Counted from the first letter of the stretch, positions 12,601 through 26,736 are shown. The stretch: 64,000 bases of DNA from Tubiluchus corallicola (GCA_030141605.1 JAQGDQ010002372.1:684001-748000); one strand, 5' to 3'. Program-made: numbers and translations. Notes: a model not told the origin generated them from the sequence alone.

Positions 12601-14766
12601 CATTGTTTTCCACTTTTGATGTTATTATGCAGGTCATTTAAAATTTTGTTTGACCATATTTTCATAATTTATAAGCGCCCTGGAAAGCATCAACTACTTT
12701 TTTGAGCAACTTTTACAGTCCACATTTGTGAATTGACAGAAAAGTACGCAGTTTAATTAAATGTAGATTGATTTTTTTTATCGGATTTTTATTTTCAAAC
12801 GACGATTTTGAAATAGGTTAACAATTCTCGAGTGTGCAGACAAAAGAGTTTATCAGATTTTAATTTTTAGGCACTCATATTGTGCATCCAAAATATTTCA
12901 TTTTTATAAGCGATACCCCTTCGCGTTGATCTCATTATTCTTCTGTTTCTTCTTCAACTGACCTCCTGTTTTTCATTTGATTTGTTCAAGTTTTTTTTTA
13001 TTTTTCTAAAATCCGCTCATCTTCGTTGGCATTCTGCGGCCAGAATGTCTGACAGTTATCTAAAAACCGTGTATTTATGTTCTTTAGTTAGAAAAGAAAA
13101 CAGAACGATTTCTCAAATCCCAACCCATTTTGAAATATACACTAAAATTCTAAAATATACACTTTGTTAATAGTAGTAATTACTAAAATGTTCCCAATAA
13201 TTAGTGCTAGCTTAGTAACCTAAAGAGAGGGAGAATTTTAAAGTACATCCCAAAGAACTTTCCATACAAAGTTACAATACGCCCACCTACTAGAAAGACT
13301 TACGTAATTGAAAAAGAAAATTCTGAATAGTTTATATTGTCATCGCAACACCTCGTAAAACGGCATTGCATTGCCATCCAAATGTGCACCACTGATTCAC
13401 CAAAAAACACACTATTGATCTTATTGACATCGTAAAGTGATTTACACCGTTGCTTAGTTAGCGAAGTTTGCGCTACGAATGCTGTGATTATTTTTCTCAA
13501 CCTTTACACAGTGTTATACAAACTTGTTTCAATTGACAAAGTTAAATTGGCTGTGTTAGTGGTAATCGCGGGAGTTTTAAATTTACTAGTTTTATGCAGC
13601 GTTAATGCAAACGCACGCCCTGTATGTAATAAGACAGCGTATAAGTGATATAAAGTTTTAAGACAATTTCTTAAGCTTTGTTTATGACAAGCGTTTTTTG
13701 TTTCAATTAACGGCCGGTGAGCGCAGTCATCACATTTCTCAGAAAGATCACTTATCAGTTATCACAATCAACATATAACAAAAGCAGGACAAATCCTTGT
13801 TTTGAATTGTTTTTGCATCTCGAAGCAAATACCAGAAAAATAAAAATGGAAGCACTTTATCATTTCCAAGAAATCGACTAAAGCAAATCTTTTCACTGTT
13901 TTAAATCTTGGAGGTTTGATGCAAATGTTATCCCATTTGTTTGCACCAATGAAAAAATATCACGTAATTCTACCCAAGCTAAAGCAGCTGTTAATGTTGA
14001 GGTTGGCACAGGGCTCGGCTATGAAATCAGGAGGTAAACACGGTTGGAATGTCCCTAAGCCGTCAATGCGTGGGAGGCCTAAACTTGAGCCGTTCAGAAA
14101 CCAGACCTTTTTGTGAACATTTTTCCCGAGTCGAAGACAAAGAAATTCCTTGCACATGAACTTCCTCTAGTTAAGTGACATTTTCGGCAATTACACCATT
14201 GTGAGTTTTTTCTTCCCGCGGGGCACAGCGCGCATGCAAGGCACACTTTTCATCTAAACTTGACAAGATACTGCTCGTGTGTGGGCCTCCATCCGTGCTA
14301 TTATCATTGCATATAAGAGCATTAACAGCCAATAACATATTATTCACGAATAAGGGTTGCTGCTGCTGCCACCGCTGCTGTTGTTGTTGTTTTTGCTGTT
14401 CAGATACTTGTTAATTTGTTTTCAAAAATATAATTTCAATGTGCTTTCAGAAACAAAGGACTATGTCGGACAGCAATTTAGAAAAAAATCATTAGAAGTA
14501 ATTCCACAAAATGGTCAATCGGGCGACGGTCAAACTTCTACAATAAACTTATACACACACATATATATAAACATGTTCATGAACCAATAACCTGACAGGT
14601 CATCAAAGAAAACATTAAAAAGTAAAACTGATGGCGTGCATCTTGCCGAATACCAGAGAATATTTGAAAATTATCAAAGAATATTGTCCATTGAAGTGAA
14701 ATACATAGCAAATGTGAAATATGCATAACGGCTTCGTAGTATATATAATTTGATTGATACCTAGTT
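9601..14766. other. Long intergenic stretch, no gene recognised
   Basis: No conserved protein or RNA gene was seen on either strand. The stretch holds a (CA)n run at about 11831-11848 and a GCT/GTT-type trinucleotide-rich patch at about 14358-14400. The longest chance frames (for example near 10179-10499) lack family similarity and have AT-driven composition. Confidence 0.5.
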
Positions 14767-15405
14767 TTACCAATACATTTGCAAGGTGCTTCTAAGCACT
14801 TTATCGAAAGCCTTTTCAAGGTCTATGATGGCAAAAAGTTTAATTTCAAGTTTCTGTGCAATTAAAATAATGAATCTGATCAACATATGATTCTTTGCAT
14901 TGATTTGTACGATTTGCAACTGGGGAAGTTGGGCTGACTTAAGTTCGCGTTGCAAATTACTAAAATCTTTGATAAGTTCTCTGCCTCTAAATGACATTGC
15001 CGATTTAACGTATCGCGACATATTTAAGGAAAACATTTAACTGCCTACCGACATATTCAGCAGCAGGTCGATCATTAGCGACTTGTTGGTTATTGATTTT
15101 ACTAGTTTTTGCAGTCTCTCGCAAAATGTGTTCAATATCGCAAATTAGAGCCTCAACTTCATTCTCACTACGTACATTCCATAACTGCACTACATCAACT
15201 TCTACGTAAGAAATGAGTTCATCTTCGTACAATTTAAAATTACATCGTTTAGGCTTCTCGCACCTCGCAACTCTGTACCGTCGCTATCGCAGTTTTCCGA
15301 GTAGTAAGTCCATCTTAAATTAGATAATTCGCGTGCAAACTGCCTCACAATCAAGTTATCAGCATCAATGTTACATATCATCATATTACCAGGTTGCACA
15401 AACAT
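14767..15405 (-). pseudogene. Decayed non-LTR retrotransposon reverse-transcriptase relic
   Basis: Read on the minus strand, the segment near 14790-14860 encodes FAIIDLEKAFDKVLRSTL. This is the classic motif A of LINE-type reverse transcriptases (the F.DLEKAFD.V signature with a catalytic Asp), preceded by a plausible helix. Upstream on the same strand, two further partly open frames (about 15005-15232 and 15202-15405) are interrupted by frame changes and could be the older endonuclease/linker part, but I cannot match them to motifs. No motif C (xxDD box) was found downstream. The relic is therefore short, broken and inactive. Only the motif A assignment is well supported; the outer limits are approximate. 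Confidence 0.5.
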
Positions 15406-16030
15406 TTCGCACCGCGCATAATTACGTATGAACTAAAATCAAAATAAAATCATGGGTAGTATGAAAGCTCTAGTGGTCGTGCACTGGTTGAAACATTGGG
15501 TTTGCTTGGCTAATTATTCATAAAAATTGTACAGACGGTGTTGCAAAATACTACGAGTTAATAGCAACAAGTTCACAACTTTAAAAAATAAGTAGGAATC
15601 AAATTTGTTGCAATACTAGCTGTGCAATTAAAGCAACCGTTCTCTGTTTAAAGAATTTTTTAAATCAACAATCTTTAAAAATCTCAGTGCACTGTCTGTC
15701 TAACGAGACTCCATCAAAGTACCACTAAACGCTGCAGTTTATAGCTTCAATCGCTAGTCTTTTAATCATGACTCTATGTTTAAATTATTTCTATATAGTA
15801 GAGCCTTGCCGGCATTGGTACTCTAGGATCTAAATTTTGCCAAACATGCAAGTTTGCTTTCCTGCATACTCGCGCCACCTAGATAAAGTCTTAACAGTCA
15901 GTTAGCGGAGTAGAGCAACTGGGTAGAATTCATAAAATATTATGCAGTATATGTGGGTGCCATAATAGCCACCTGTCAATAATAATAAACTTCTGTTTAA
16001 AAAGAAACGAAACAGTCGTCGATCAGCGGT
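15406..16030. other. Upstream region of the Reeler/DOMON gene
   Basis: AT-rich sequence without coding features. It must contain the promoter and 5' UTR of the gene starting at 16031. I cannot pick a TATA box or start site with confidence. Confidence 0.4.
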
Positions 16031-19000
16031 ATGAAAGCCACTTTACTGGTAATCATTTTTGCGTTAGTGAGCGATATTTTCGCGTATCCAAGCGGAGCAC
16101 CTGTAGAACAATGCGAGCAAATGACCCCAGATGCTACTTTACATGGAGCGCAGCCAAGTGACGATCCGACTCCATACACAATTGAGACATCCGTATCGAC
16201 ATATAAACCGGGCGACCAGGTAACAGGTAAGTTTTATATATGTATGTGAGTCCAGCGCCTGATAAACTGAGGCAGTCTATGAGCATTGACTTAACCATTT
16301 TAGCAGCAAAGTAATAATTATTATAATTGTGATCCTAACGTAAAAAAATCGCTATTGCAAATAATATCGTCCACATATGTTCTCAATCGCTGCCTCCGCA
16401 ATACACTTTCGACGCTAGAAACTACGAACTGAATTATTCTACTCCCTTTTTGTGTGGTTGCCATACGCGATGAAGTGCAATAGCGTCAATATTATTAAGT
16501 TAGGTAGAGATCTCATAGTTTCGCAAAGTTAATAGGTATCATCGAATAAAAAATTACTTATGTGGTAGAACCGGTGCTATAAGCAATATTTTTGCTAGTT
16601 CATACTTTTTAACTTCCAAGGTTCTTGAATTTCCCCTTGGACAGCAAAAACATTCGTCACAATTTTCTAGAATTTCGCAAAATTCCAAATCACATACTGT
16701 TTGTAATTTTGTAAATACGCTGCAGTATGTTCAGTTGCTGTATTTCCCATGAAATTTCCCATGTGAACTCGATATCACGGAAATGATTTGACGTGAAAGG
16801 AGAACGTCAGCACCCAACAGACATTATGATCAGCTAAGATAATCAGTACAGTATAATTCCATCCAATGTGGAAAATCATTGGTCTAGGCTTTAGAGTTAG
16901 TCAATGTTAGTCTGATTGCTACTGAAAGCGAGCCTTTCAAAAAAACTTATATTGAGCTATACTGCAAACAAGATATAAAGTGTCTAGCAGTTAAACTCAC
17001 AGCATTAATATACGATATGAACTACTAAACTAAAATACAAAAATTGGTACAGATATAGCCATGCATCACAGATGTCAGCCATGTAACTAGTGCTACATCT
17101 TGTAAAGTACTTAATGTTAATCATTTGCTGCATGGGTAATGTGAACAGCTGTTGAAACTACATAATTAACGATGGAATCGTTTAATTAACAAATATACTA
17201 AAATATTGGAAGGAGTTTACCACCCCCTTGCAGTTTAAATACATTAAACCTATCCTAATCCGCTTCACGAACTAATTTCTTGTGTGGAGAATTGTAAATT
17301 TTAGCGGAAATATTTATTGATTTTCACTAACAAATGCTTAAAAAATGTTAGCATAAATTGCACAAATAACAATTGTAATTTATTGTTGGTCAGATTTTGC
17401 GTTTTACCATGTTTTAAAGGAAAACATTTACAATACAGGAGTACAAGACTGCCAGCGCAACTATATAAAAAATAATTATAACAGAATTTGAACTGGGAAG
17501 CAGGACTGATACGTGTCTGTAGGCTAATGAATAGGGCAGCAGAATTTTACACTAGAGAAAAATAGTGCAGTCGACTGAAGGGAAACAGAAAACATATAGC
17601 TCATATACTGAAAAAGTCATCATCTCAAAGCTCCTCTTGTCCTTTAATTCTTATGTAGGAAAGAATTAAAAAAATATTAGACTCAAAGTGCGTAATGTAG
17701 GTGGCAACAGCAATAATAGTACGGAATTAATTAGTATAATAGGTTGAAAATATAAAATAATATTACGTAAAATATAAAAACCAAGATATCATTGATATGA
17801 CAGGCGATACGACATTGTAATTTCATTAAAATGGCATGTAGGCTACTCTACATTTGTACTGCATATTACCTGTAATAGGCCAAGGAACAGGGTGGACCCC
17901 ACCACTTCATGTTGAAGTGGTCATTTATCAAATAAGAACTAACTCAACCAATCAACCCAGGACAAATAAACAGCATTCACCGAGACCTACGCAAACATCA
18001 TGCCACATACAAGATTAGTGTGTTTAATTGGGACAGTACACATAAACACATGGTTAAACAGTTAAATGTCGTCTCTACGCTAGACAAAAATTAACATGTC
18101 TGTTAATGTTAACCTTAAATTGGACACGAAAATTTGGTACGTATTAAGCTAAAATGAATAAAAATATTATATACGGAAGTGCCTGAAATGCACGACAAAC
18201 CTATAGGTCAACAACTTAAGGAAAGAGAAGTTTTATATACATGTAGTTAAAAAATCTACAAATTATATTTGATAGAGGTGGCTCATTTTCATTGAAGCAG
18301 TTATATAAAAACTTTTCTTGCAACAGTTCCAAAAAATGGTTGGCATGAATAACTGTTGGTCACGATGTTAACAAACATGTATGAAAGAGAGAAAGAGAGA
18401 GTAAGCACTAGCACGTTTATTGTATTTCCCCATTCAAGCCAACTAGCACTCCTAGGAAGGGTACTGGCTACACAACAAAGAAATGTTCATCTAAAAAAAG
18501 TAACAGAGAAGACATGATTCCAAAAGAACATATCCCTCATATAAATGCATTTTATTTGTAGCTTTGATTATGACAACTCAAAGCACAGAATACTAAATTA
18601 ACTTCAAAAAATATTTTCAGTAACATGCCAGAAATGTCAATCAAAAATTAATATTACGAGCGTTAGTTCCACTACTATCTATATTGATTTTATAAGGAAA
18701 ACGATTTTTTATTCTTTGAACTCTTAAGTTTTAGCATCTCTTTTGCAGTTACGATCAAAGGAACTTTCAAAGGATTTATGCTGCAAGCAAGAGATACTGC
18801 AGAAACTCGGGTAGGCGAGTTCAGTGACTTTCCCACCGAGACACAGAAGAGAGACTGTGACAATGGTGGACATTACATTACACATAAAGACAACAATGAC
18901 AAAACAGATCTGGAGTTTGTATGGACTGCTCCAAACAATGGTCCTGAAAAAATCACATTTGTGTAAGTAAAAAACTATGATTTTTAGCACCGCATACTTA

Positions 19001-21318
19001 TAGCTGATCTTAGCACAATAACATATTTACAATAGACTAAACGAATCAAAGCATCAAAAACACATGGTACTGATCACTGCAACAAACAGAAGAAATTGCA
19101 AGAGAATGCTGTATTTATGGAAAATTAGTCTAGAATTTTTTCCCTGGTAAACTAAAAACCGAGTAGTGTATATTCAGTGTAGTGAAAACTAGCACAAGAA
19201 ATTAATAGCCCTTTCACAAGTACTATTACCAAGCCTGCAATATACTTTTGTAGGCACTGACGAAAAGGCTCTGCAAGATTAAGCCACTGTGTTCACAGTT
19301 CAGTGATGGTGAAGTGCAGCACCACTTACAGAGAGACATATTTGTGTTATTACATTCACAAATAAAGAACTTCAGAACCTGCATATTACTGTCTACGATC
19401 CTGTAGTATGCTAATTATGAACATCAGCGTTCATTATTATGTAATTTTGCAAAGAAAAAGAAAATTTTGCAATGAATAGAATTTGCAACAGGGCAAAATA
19501 CTGTACTGTTGCAAAATATCTTGTTCTGAGCCACTACTATCATGCCACTACTTGTTTTGAGCTTATTTCTCCTTTCTGTACTGCATTTATTTTAATACTC
19601 TACACAACATACATAGCAATAGTAATACTTGTAGTACTGTATTCCACCCTTTCAAGCAATCTATAATAATTTATTAACAAATTTGTGTATCACCTTAAAC
19701 AAAGTGTATCACATTTCAAACATACAATAACGTAATTACTTGTAATGCAGTGACATCTGAAGAGAAAGTTTGTAAAATATTGCAAGTTATGAATGAAGAG
19801 AGACAAGGGTAAAGGTTTAGTATTGTGAAGGAGGAGTGAAACGGTAGAGGGATAATGGTGGCTGATAAACATATTTCTGATTATAATTCTACTTATTACA
19901 GTGCCACAGTAGTGCAAGAGAAAACCAAGTTTTGGGTAAAGGTACAATCAGATGAAGTGCTAAAAGACACCTCAGAAGACGTAGTCATCAGTTTTGAAAC
20001 CTGCGGTAAAACAAGTGGCTGCTTTCGCTATGGGGAAAAAGATTGCACACCAAGCACATGTCAGAAAGCAACCGTATACACAGCTGACACTGATGACGTT
20101 ACAATACAAATGACAGGGAAAGCTGAGGGCTGGATAGGAATGGGGTTTTCTGAAGACAACACTATGGTGAGTAGTGCCTAAAAATTCGAATATTTTTCAA
20201 CTGATACTTCTGATATTCCATTAGAAAAGTATCCAAATATTTTGGCTATCATGTGACAGCTGTCTTTTCCATGCCTATTACAGCATGCCCCAGTAGACAA
20301 GGAAACAGTCTACTTGTAGAATTTTCCGCTTTTTCCTATACATTTCCTTATGCTATGGTAAAATAGCATTTCTTGCATTGCATTGTTTTCAGGTCGATCA
20401 ATGGGTGTATACTATTGAATATTTTGCAGCATTTGTTCGAGTTTCTATATGCGATATTACAATTTCACTCTAAACTTAAAACTGTGGTTATAGGGTGAAG
20501 ACGATGTGTACGTATGTGTTCTTGAAAATGACGTGGTAAGGGTAGACCACTATTGGAATCCTGGTGGACATACCAGAAGTGAATTACAGACAAATAACGA
20601 AGTCACCAATGTCAAAGCAAATTATGCGGATGGAAGAATCAACTGTCAGTTTACGAAAAGTCTTACTAGCACCATCAATGATATGAATTATGATTTAAGT
20701 AAACCATGGTACCATCTTCATCCATGGGGAGATGAAATTGACTCAGGTAAGTACAAGAATGAAGAACTCAAAAAAGAATGAAAGTTAAACTTATCTAAGG
20801 TATAAACAGATTTTGATAAATTACTTTGCAGCAGCTTATAGTAACAGAAATTTTAATTGGCACTTAAATAGGCTACTAAACTACATACTTGAAATTGAAG
20901 TTTCAACACTTTCTGTTTCTGCTCAATTAGGCAGTAATGTAGTAAATGAAAGCACAGTTCTCACAATCTTCTGACTGAGTTGGACTAGTTCCTCTAAAAA
21001 GGAAAGCAATCGTTTACCAATTTTTTTTAATACTAAAGTAGCCCAACATCTTTGCATTTGAAGCTGAGTAACAAACCGATGGATTTATTAAAATTGTTTG
21101 TATATATAAAAACAACTGCTTTTTCAGATGGCAGAATACTCCGCCACAAGCCCGACCATCCTCCAACTTCCAGTGAGCAACGAACAATATCGAACAAAGA
21201 TAATGAAATTATAGATTCAGGAGCAAGAATCTATCATGGTTCTATTTGCACTGCATTATGCTTAACTATAGTCAGCATTGTCTTTCCTTCATTCTCATCA
21301 TATCTTGATAATTTTTAA
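16031..21318 (+). CDS. Secreted/surface Reeler + DOMON protein (FRRS1-like, no cytochrome b561 domain)
   Basis: Five exons join in frame to 372 residues: 16031-16226, 18749-18962, 19902-20166, 20494-20746, 21128-21318, all with GT donors and AG acceptors. Residues 1-19 form a signal peptide (MKATLLVIIFALVSDIFAYP). A Reeler domain follows (about residues 20-160), with YKPGDQVTVTIKGTFKGFML, LQARD, the cysteine pair typical of the fold, and the closing ATVVQEKTKFWVKV. A DOMON domain follows (about residues 175-310), recognisable from AEGWIGMGFSED, VYVCVLE and INCQFTKS; DOMON folds bind heme or sugar. The C-terminus is a short linker and a hydrophobic stretch (SICTALCLTIVSIVF) that could be a GPI signal or a single anchor. 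FRRS1 ferric-chelate reductases have Reeler, DOMON and then a six-helix cytochrome b561; that last part is absent. Electron-transfer function is therefore not supported; an extracellular binding role is inference. The gene converges on METTL6, with about 0.7 kb between stops. Confidence 0.85.
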
Positions 21319-22013
21319 GGACATTATGTCATGCAGAAGGTAACACTGCTGACAGCAGGTACATACTACTGAATAGTGGTGAGTGATATGCTGACATAAT
21401 CTCAGTTAGAAGCAATTTAAACGAGTGTTACTTAAGCTAGCGTAGCTGCAATGATGGGAACATGAAACTTTTGTTATTTTGATTGTTATGACAATTATGT
21501 TACGATAACCTCATTTTTAGTCTTAAAACATAGTTGAAAAGGTATGTAAAGTAGAATAAACAAGCAGACTAAAAGAGTCGTTAAATAAAATTAATGGATG
21601 ATGAACTTACTGTTAATTTTTGTTCTAAATTTTTATTTGAAGATTGTTATAACACAGAATTTTAAATATTACCTGCTGTAAGTGACACATTTTAGGTACG
21701 AATATAATTGGATTAAGTAAATGAAATACAAACACTTACTGAAAAGTTCTGACCTATCATTTTTCACTATCCCTTATTCATTGATGCGAATATTTATAGT
21801 TGCTCATAGTTCTTTGTCCATGGGTTTCTTTATTCATTCACAAAATGTATGGTAGCAAACAAATAAAACTTATTGCAAACGGTAATCTGATTAATGAATG
21901 CTGACGAAACATGTCAACACAATTGGCACAGCCAGAGAGTTCAGGCATTTGATATCATACTAAAAACAAACTTACAAAATTAATTACTAAATGTCACTAA
22001 ACAATCACATTTA
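21319..22013. other. Convergent 3' intergenic region
   Basis: This space separates the stop codons of two converging genes. It carries an AATAAA on the plus strand near 21555 (candidate polyA signal of the Reeler/DOMON gene) and TTTATT on the plus strand near 21829 (an AATAAA on the minus strand, candidate for METTL6). The 3' UTRs may come close or overlap. Confidence 0.45.
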
Positions 22014-25000
22014 TCAACTTCCCAATTCATCGCACACATCTTCATTAGAATACTGCACTGATGATGGTTTAATAAACTTCCCTTGTATGAAGACACGTGG
22101 TACTCTTAAACCCTCTTTTTTGTTGATGGTTTCTCTGAGCAAATATTCATTCACAGACTCTAAGAAGTTGACAGAGGTAAACAGGGTCGCAATAACTTCT
22201 GCAATGAATCATAAACTTGAATAAACAAAGGTGCCATTGCAATGTTTTGCTATAACAGCCTTTAACTATTCACGATTAGTTTCACATCTGAGGTGATCAA
22301 GTAATCATCCTACTTCATTAAGCTTATTCAGCAGGACTATGCAGACAGAGTGCTAAGTTACAAGTATAAAAATGGGAGGTCTAAATACATGTGACTAGAT
22401 GCTAATATAGTTTATGATGACAAATGTGGTGAATTTCTAAATTCTTCGTATAATAAAATTTAAGATTACGAAATAAAAAAACAACATCCAGAAATCTGAT
22501 ACCACACAACATGCCAGTTATACGGATTAATATCATGGAAATTGCATTTTGTCAGAAAAACTTTGACATTCATAAAGTTTTGGTATCACACCTTACCCAA
22601 GCTACCGAATTTGGACGTGTCATGATGGAAAATCATAACAATCAATATTACACTTCATTATAAAAAATGAAAGCCTTACATACATTACCCTTAGAAAAAT
22701 AGTAGACGCGAGTACCATCTTGACGAACATAAAAGTTCTCGGCTAGTTTGTGACCAGAGCTGAATCTCAATTGAGCATAATCATACAGACCATAATCACG
22801 AAAAAGCAAGCAGCCACCTGGCTTTAAAACCTACATAAAAATGTCTTTATAACATTTACAAACAGCTACCCCTATATTACAATGAAAAAATGGTGCATGT
22901 GTAACAGGTTATGCTTCAAATTTATATTTCAATTACTACATTTCCAGGTATTTTGCACTTACATAAATTTTATCTACTGGATGACCTTACCACTAAGAGC
23001 CCATTTCTAGCACCTGACTACGTTATAGGATAGATAATACATAATACAGTATAGATAGACATTAAAAAAGAATACTAGGCATTTACCATTAAAACACAAA
23101 AATATTTTGAACTATCTAATTTCCATTCTATCTAATTTGTATTCCAAACGAGAGTTTTCTTTCAAAATGAGACAATAAGTTCAACTGCAAGAAGGGTCTT
23201 ACCTGAAATAAATTTTTCAAGACAGAAAGCATCTTGTTGGGGTGAATAGCTGATAGCACAAATATCATTGTGATAATATCTAAGCTGTTTGCAGGAATTT
23301 CTTCTGTTAGTGAAGTGGATGTCAAATCACACTCAAATGCATAAATCTTTGCTTCATTATACAGAGGATTTTCCTAAAAAAAAGGCTAATTAGCAGAATG
23401 TAAAACTTTCTCCCACCGATGGACAACTTGTCTGAGTCAGGTTTTCAAAAAAGCAGCTTGAGGTGGGATTTTGACAGACTATTTAAGGTCAATAAACTTA
23501 TGAGGCCACTTGAATCCTAAAGCTTACAAACTAATAGTGTCATACCTAACACAAACTGTAGCCTCTGTTTCTAGAGAACTGATTAATTAGAATGGGACAC
23601 GTAGCAAAAAGAAGCAGCAACTTTAGCTAGTCATCATTAAAGCTAATGCTTACTGAAATGCAAAATAATGATGTATAGATAGTTGACATCAGCAACTAAG
23701 CACAATTTATAGAGGTAAAAGTTTTTTGTTATTTCAAAACTCTTAAACAGTTTTCAAATGATATTAATTACAAGATTACTCATTATATGCACATACATAT
23801 TATATAACTATACATGCATTAGCATACAATAACACAAAACCTTTAACTCTCTTATAAATACTTTTGTTTTATGCCTCAAAATAATTCATTTATCAACAGA
23901 ATCTATGAGCTACATATAGGCCTACTTAAAGAATTGATATGTAATTTTAACATACTGCAGTAATCTACATAATGTTAAGATTCCTTTCCTCAACATCCAA
24001 GATCTCTAGCTCATATAACACCCAGAGTGGCACCGCTAAGAATAAGGTCCATATAAGTCTAGCGGCTACTGAGTATTGATGTGATGCCTTCATGTAAGAC
24101 ATTGTGAAACTTAGACAATAAATCCCTACTTTAGCAATTTCATCCTCAAATCAGCAATCATAGACCACCATTACAAGTACTTTACCTACCTTGACAAATT
24201 TAACAGCTCGTGGAGAAAGATCACAGGCATAGATGAATAAATCTAGCCCATCTTGAAGAAGTGGAAATATCAAGTTGCCAACTCCACAGCCAACTTCTAA
24301 AAGTGAATTCCTAGAAGAATTGTCCTGAAAATAATGTACAAAAAGATCTGTTATTATTAGCACACTTAGCACACAAAGTTGTTTGTTTAGTAAAATTAAA
24401 CTGATAGATGTATGTGTCTACTGTCTAGTATCTAAAATGATCTGCTAAACAGTAAATAGATCACTATTCATTACTACCTAAAAAGAAATAACACCACTTC
24501 TAGTTACTGTACAGATGTTTTTCTGAGATTACATTTATCTTGTTTCCAGTAAACTATAAGCAAAAGCTATTTTTCTAATAAAAAATTGACGACATCAAAT
24601 GGATCACAACTCACTGTCACTTATGACCTAAGATATCTCAAGCGCAAATATTGCTTTAACAACACTTTACAATACATTAAAAATTATTACATCACAAGCC
24701 TAATTTTGTTAGTTTTTCAATATCACACCAACTGACATGATTGCAGCAATTTGTACGTTAATAATGCCTGTTTTTCAGATTCGTGAGGTAAGATTGACAG
24801 ACACCCAGATAACTATAAAATCAAAGTTCGAAGTTCTAGAAAGCCTAGTTAAAAGTGAATGTTAGCCAAACAAAAAATTTAAAATTTGATATTGTAAATT
24901 CAAAATTTGCCAAGTTTTTATGTTTTACTATCAATGCGATGCAGCAATGTCATATTGCAGTCTTCCCTTTCATAAATTTCAGCGAAAAGCACATAAAAGA

Positions 25001-25796
25001 TTTGCGACTCCGGAAAATTATACCAAATTGCAATGTCTTCATTATTGGCACAACTGCTAATTAAATCTTTAAACTAATATTTAAATATAAAAAGTACTTT
25101 GGACTTTTAGAAGATTATTATAAGTAATTAAACACAAAATTAAGCATGTATTTTAGATCATAACTTAAAAACAACTATGATTTAAAAGACTATCTTACTG
25201 TACTTAACGTTAAAACTTCAGATATAAGGTTAAACTCTGTGTTAAAGGAAGTCACATTTTGTTTATACCTTTATCTCTAATTACAAACCTGACCAAAAAA
25301 TAATGTTAATGACATTATCTATATAAAAAAAACTACACCAAGATGTTGCAACATACAATACTTATTATAACACTAATGAGTTTGTGCATGAACTATTAAG
25401 AACCAAGACTTCTGCCAACAAAGTTAGCAAAAATTTGATGAATCTCTTGTTACCAGAAAGACATCACACTATCAAGACAACACTCTCTATAGGCTTAGTG
25501 CAGCTTTTACGAAGGCTGCCTACCTTTTTTGAAGGACCAAGTAATTCTTTGAATTCTCTGGTTGTCCAGTGTCTGTCTTTGAAAAATTTGGTAGAATTTC
25601 TTTTGTAAAAAATGTCCCAGTGTCGTTTAGCATCCTGTTCGAGTTTTTTCTGCTTGAATTGTGAAACAATGGTTTTATCACTTCTGAGCTTTAGCAGCTC
25701 AGCTTCTGATAAAACTCTGGCACTGCTAGGAAAATCCTGGCCCTTCAACTCAGTAAAAAAGGCAGGAATATTGTTTTCTTTGAAATGTTCAGCCAT
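22014..25796 (-). CDS. METTL6: METTL6, tRNA N3-methylcytidine methyltransferase
   Basis: METTL6 uses S-adenosylmethionine to make m3C at position 32 of serine tRNAs, working with seryl-tRNA synthetase. Five minus-strand exons join in frame to 301 residues: 25796-25524, 24324-24190, 23373-23203, 22830-22689, 22198-22014. Exon 1 carries the family hallmark ([20 protein letters not shown], then [20 protein letters not shown]). Exon 2 carries the SAM motif I ([16 protein letters not shown]) and the acidic ACDLSPRAV. Exon 3 has the [12 protein letters not shown] segment. Exon 4 has [22 protein letters not shown] and [14 protein letters not shown]. Exon 5 encodes the C-terminal strands ([20 protein letters not shown]). 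Vertebrate METTL6 is about 280 residues, so this is full length with a slightly longer N-terminus. The ATG at 25796 is the only one upstream of the conserved block in the open frame. METTL2/8 relatives are longer and differ at the N-terminus, so METTL6 is preferred. Confidence 0.95.
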
Positions 25797-26050
25797 TCAA
25801 TAGCAAATACCTAATGGCACATTAGAAGCTATCAACCACCTACGAAAAGAACAAAGAATGAGAGTAAAAAATGCAATGTTTAACAAATAGAGGAGTGATG
25901 CCAATGTGGAGTCTTCCAAGCAGAGAAGATGAAGCATACCCAACAGCATCTTAAGACTACATTCTACCTTTTATTCACTTTTTATTCATTTAAAAAAACC
26001 TGTCCACATCCTCAGACCTACTAATAATATCACTAACAAGTAATTACAGT

Positions 26051-26728
26051 CAGGGACGTTACCTCTGATAATTGCACTTTCGGTTCAGTTTTGTTTTTGT
26101 CGAAAATTATTAAGTTTTGTAGCCGAAACTTTCGGTAATTTTCGGCAGCATTTTTCAGGGTTTTAGTAGTATTTATCCAGCTTACCTTTTTTTGTCCTAG
26201 ATGTTAAAAATCACTGACAAATTTTGGCTAAAATAGTTCAAATAAAGCGTGAATATCATTTATTTAACCTTTTTAACCATTTACAGATGCTTTTTACAGC
26301 AACATGGCATATCTCAGGGCTGACAACTGTGATATTCAGGTCTCCAGGCACAATCAGCCAAAATATAAAAGCGTAATTTGAATAAAATCAAGTTTAATTT
26401 TATAATTACAAAATATAGGCAACAAAATATTTACAAAATAACATTTGTCAATTTCTTTGAAGCTTCATGATCTTTGATCTTTAGCCATAAACACTGTTCT
26501 ACTTTTCTGGTTAGGATTTTTTGTTTAGCTACTTCAACAAGCTTGTACCAAAGGAAATATAAGCAAACAAGCAAAAACAAAGTGTTTTAATTATTTCAGA
26601 TTTTTTTCAGTTTTCATAGTAGTTGGCTCTGCAAAAATGACTTTGGTTCAGTTTCCTTTTGGTATAGGTTTCCTGCATTTCATAAATTTTGGTTTCGGTT
26701 TGTAATTTCAGTTTCAGTAACATCCCTG
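26051..26728. mobile_element. Non-autonomous hAT-type DNA transposon with perfect 8-bp TSD
   Basis: The 678-bp segment begins CAGGGACGTTAC and ends GTAACATCCCTG, an inverted repeat with one mismatch in 12. It is flanked on both sides by ATTACAGT (26043-26050 and 26729-26736), a perfect 8-bp target duplication. CAGGG ends plus an 8-bp duplication are hallmarks of the hAT superfamily. No transposase-like frame lies inside, and the interior near both ends is rich in TTTCGGTT-type words. It is an internally deleted or MITE-like copy. The perfect target duplication supports a fairly recent insertion. Confidence 0.9.
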
Positions 26729-26736
26729 ATTACAGT

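Noticed and set aside
13916-14157. Overlapping 65-66-codon frames on both strands
   Set aside because: Neither resembles a known protein and no splice context was seen; treated as chance.
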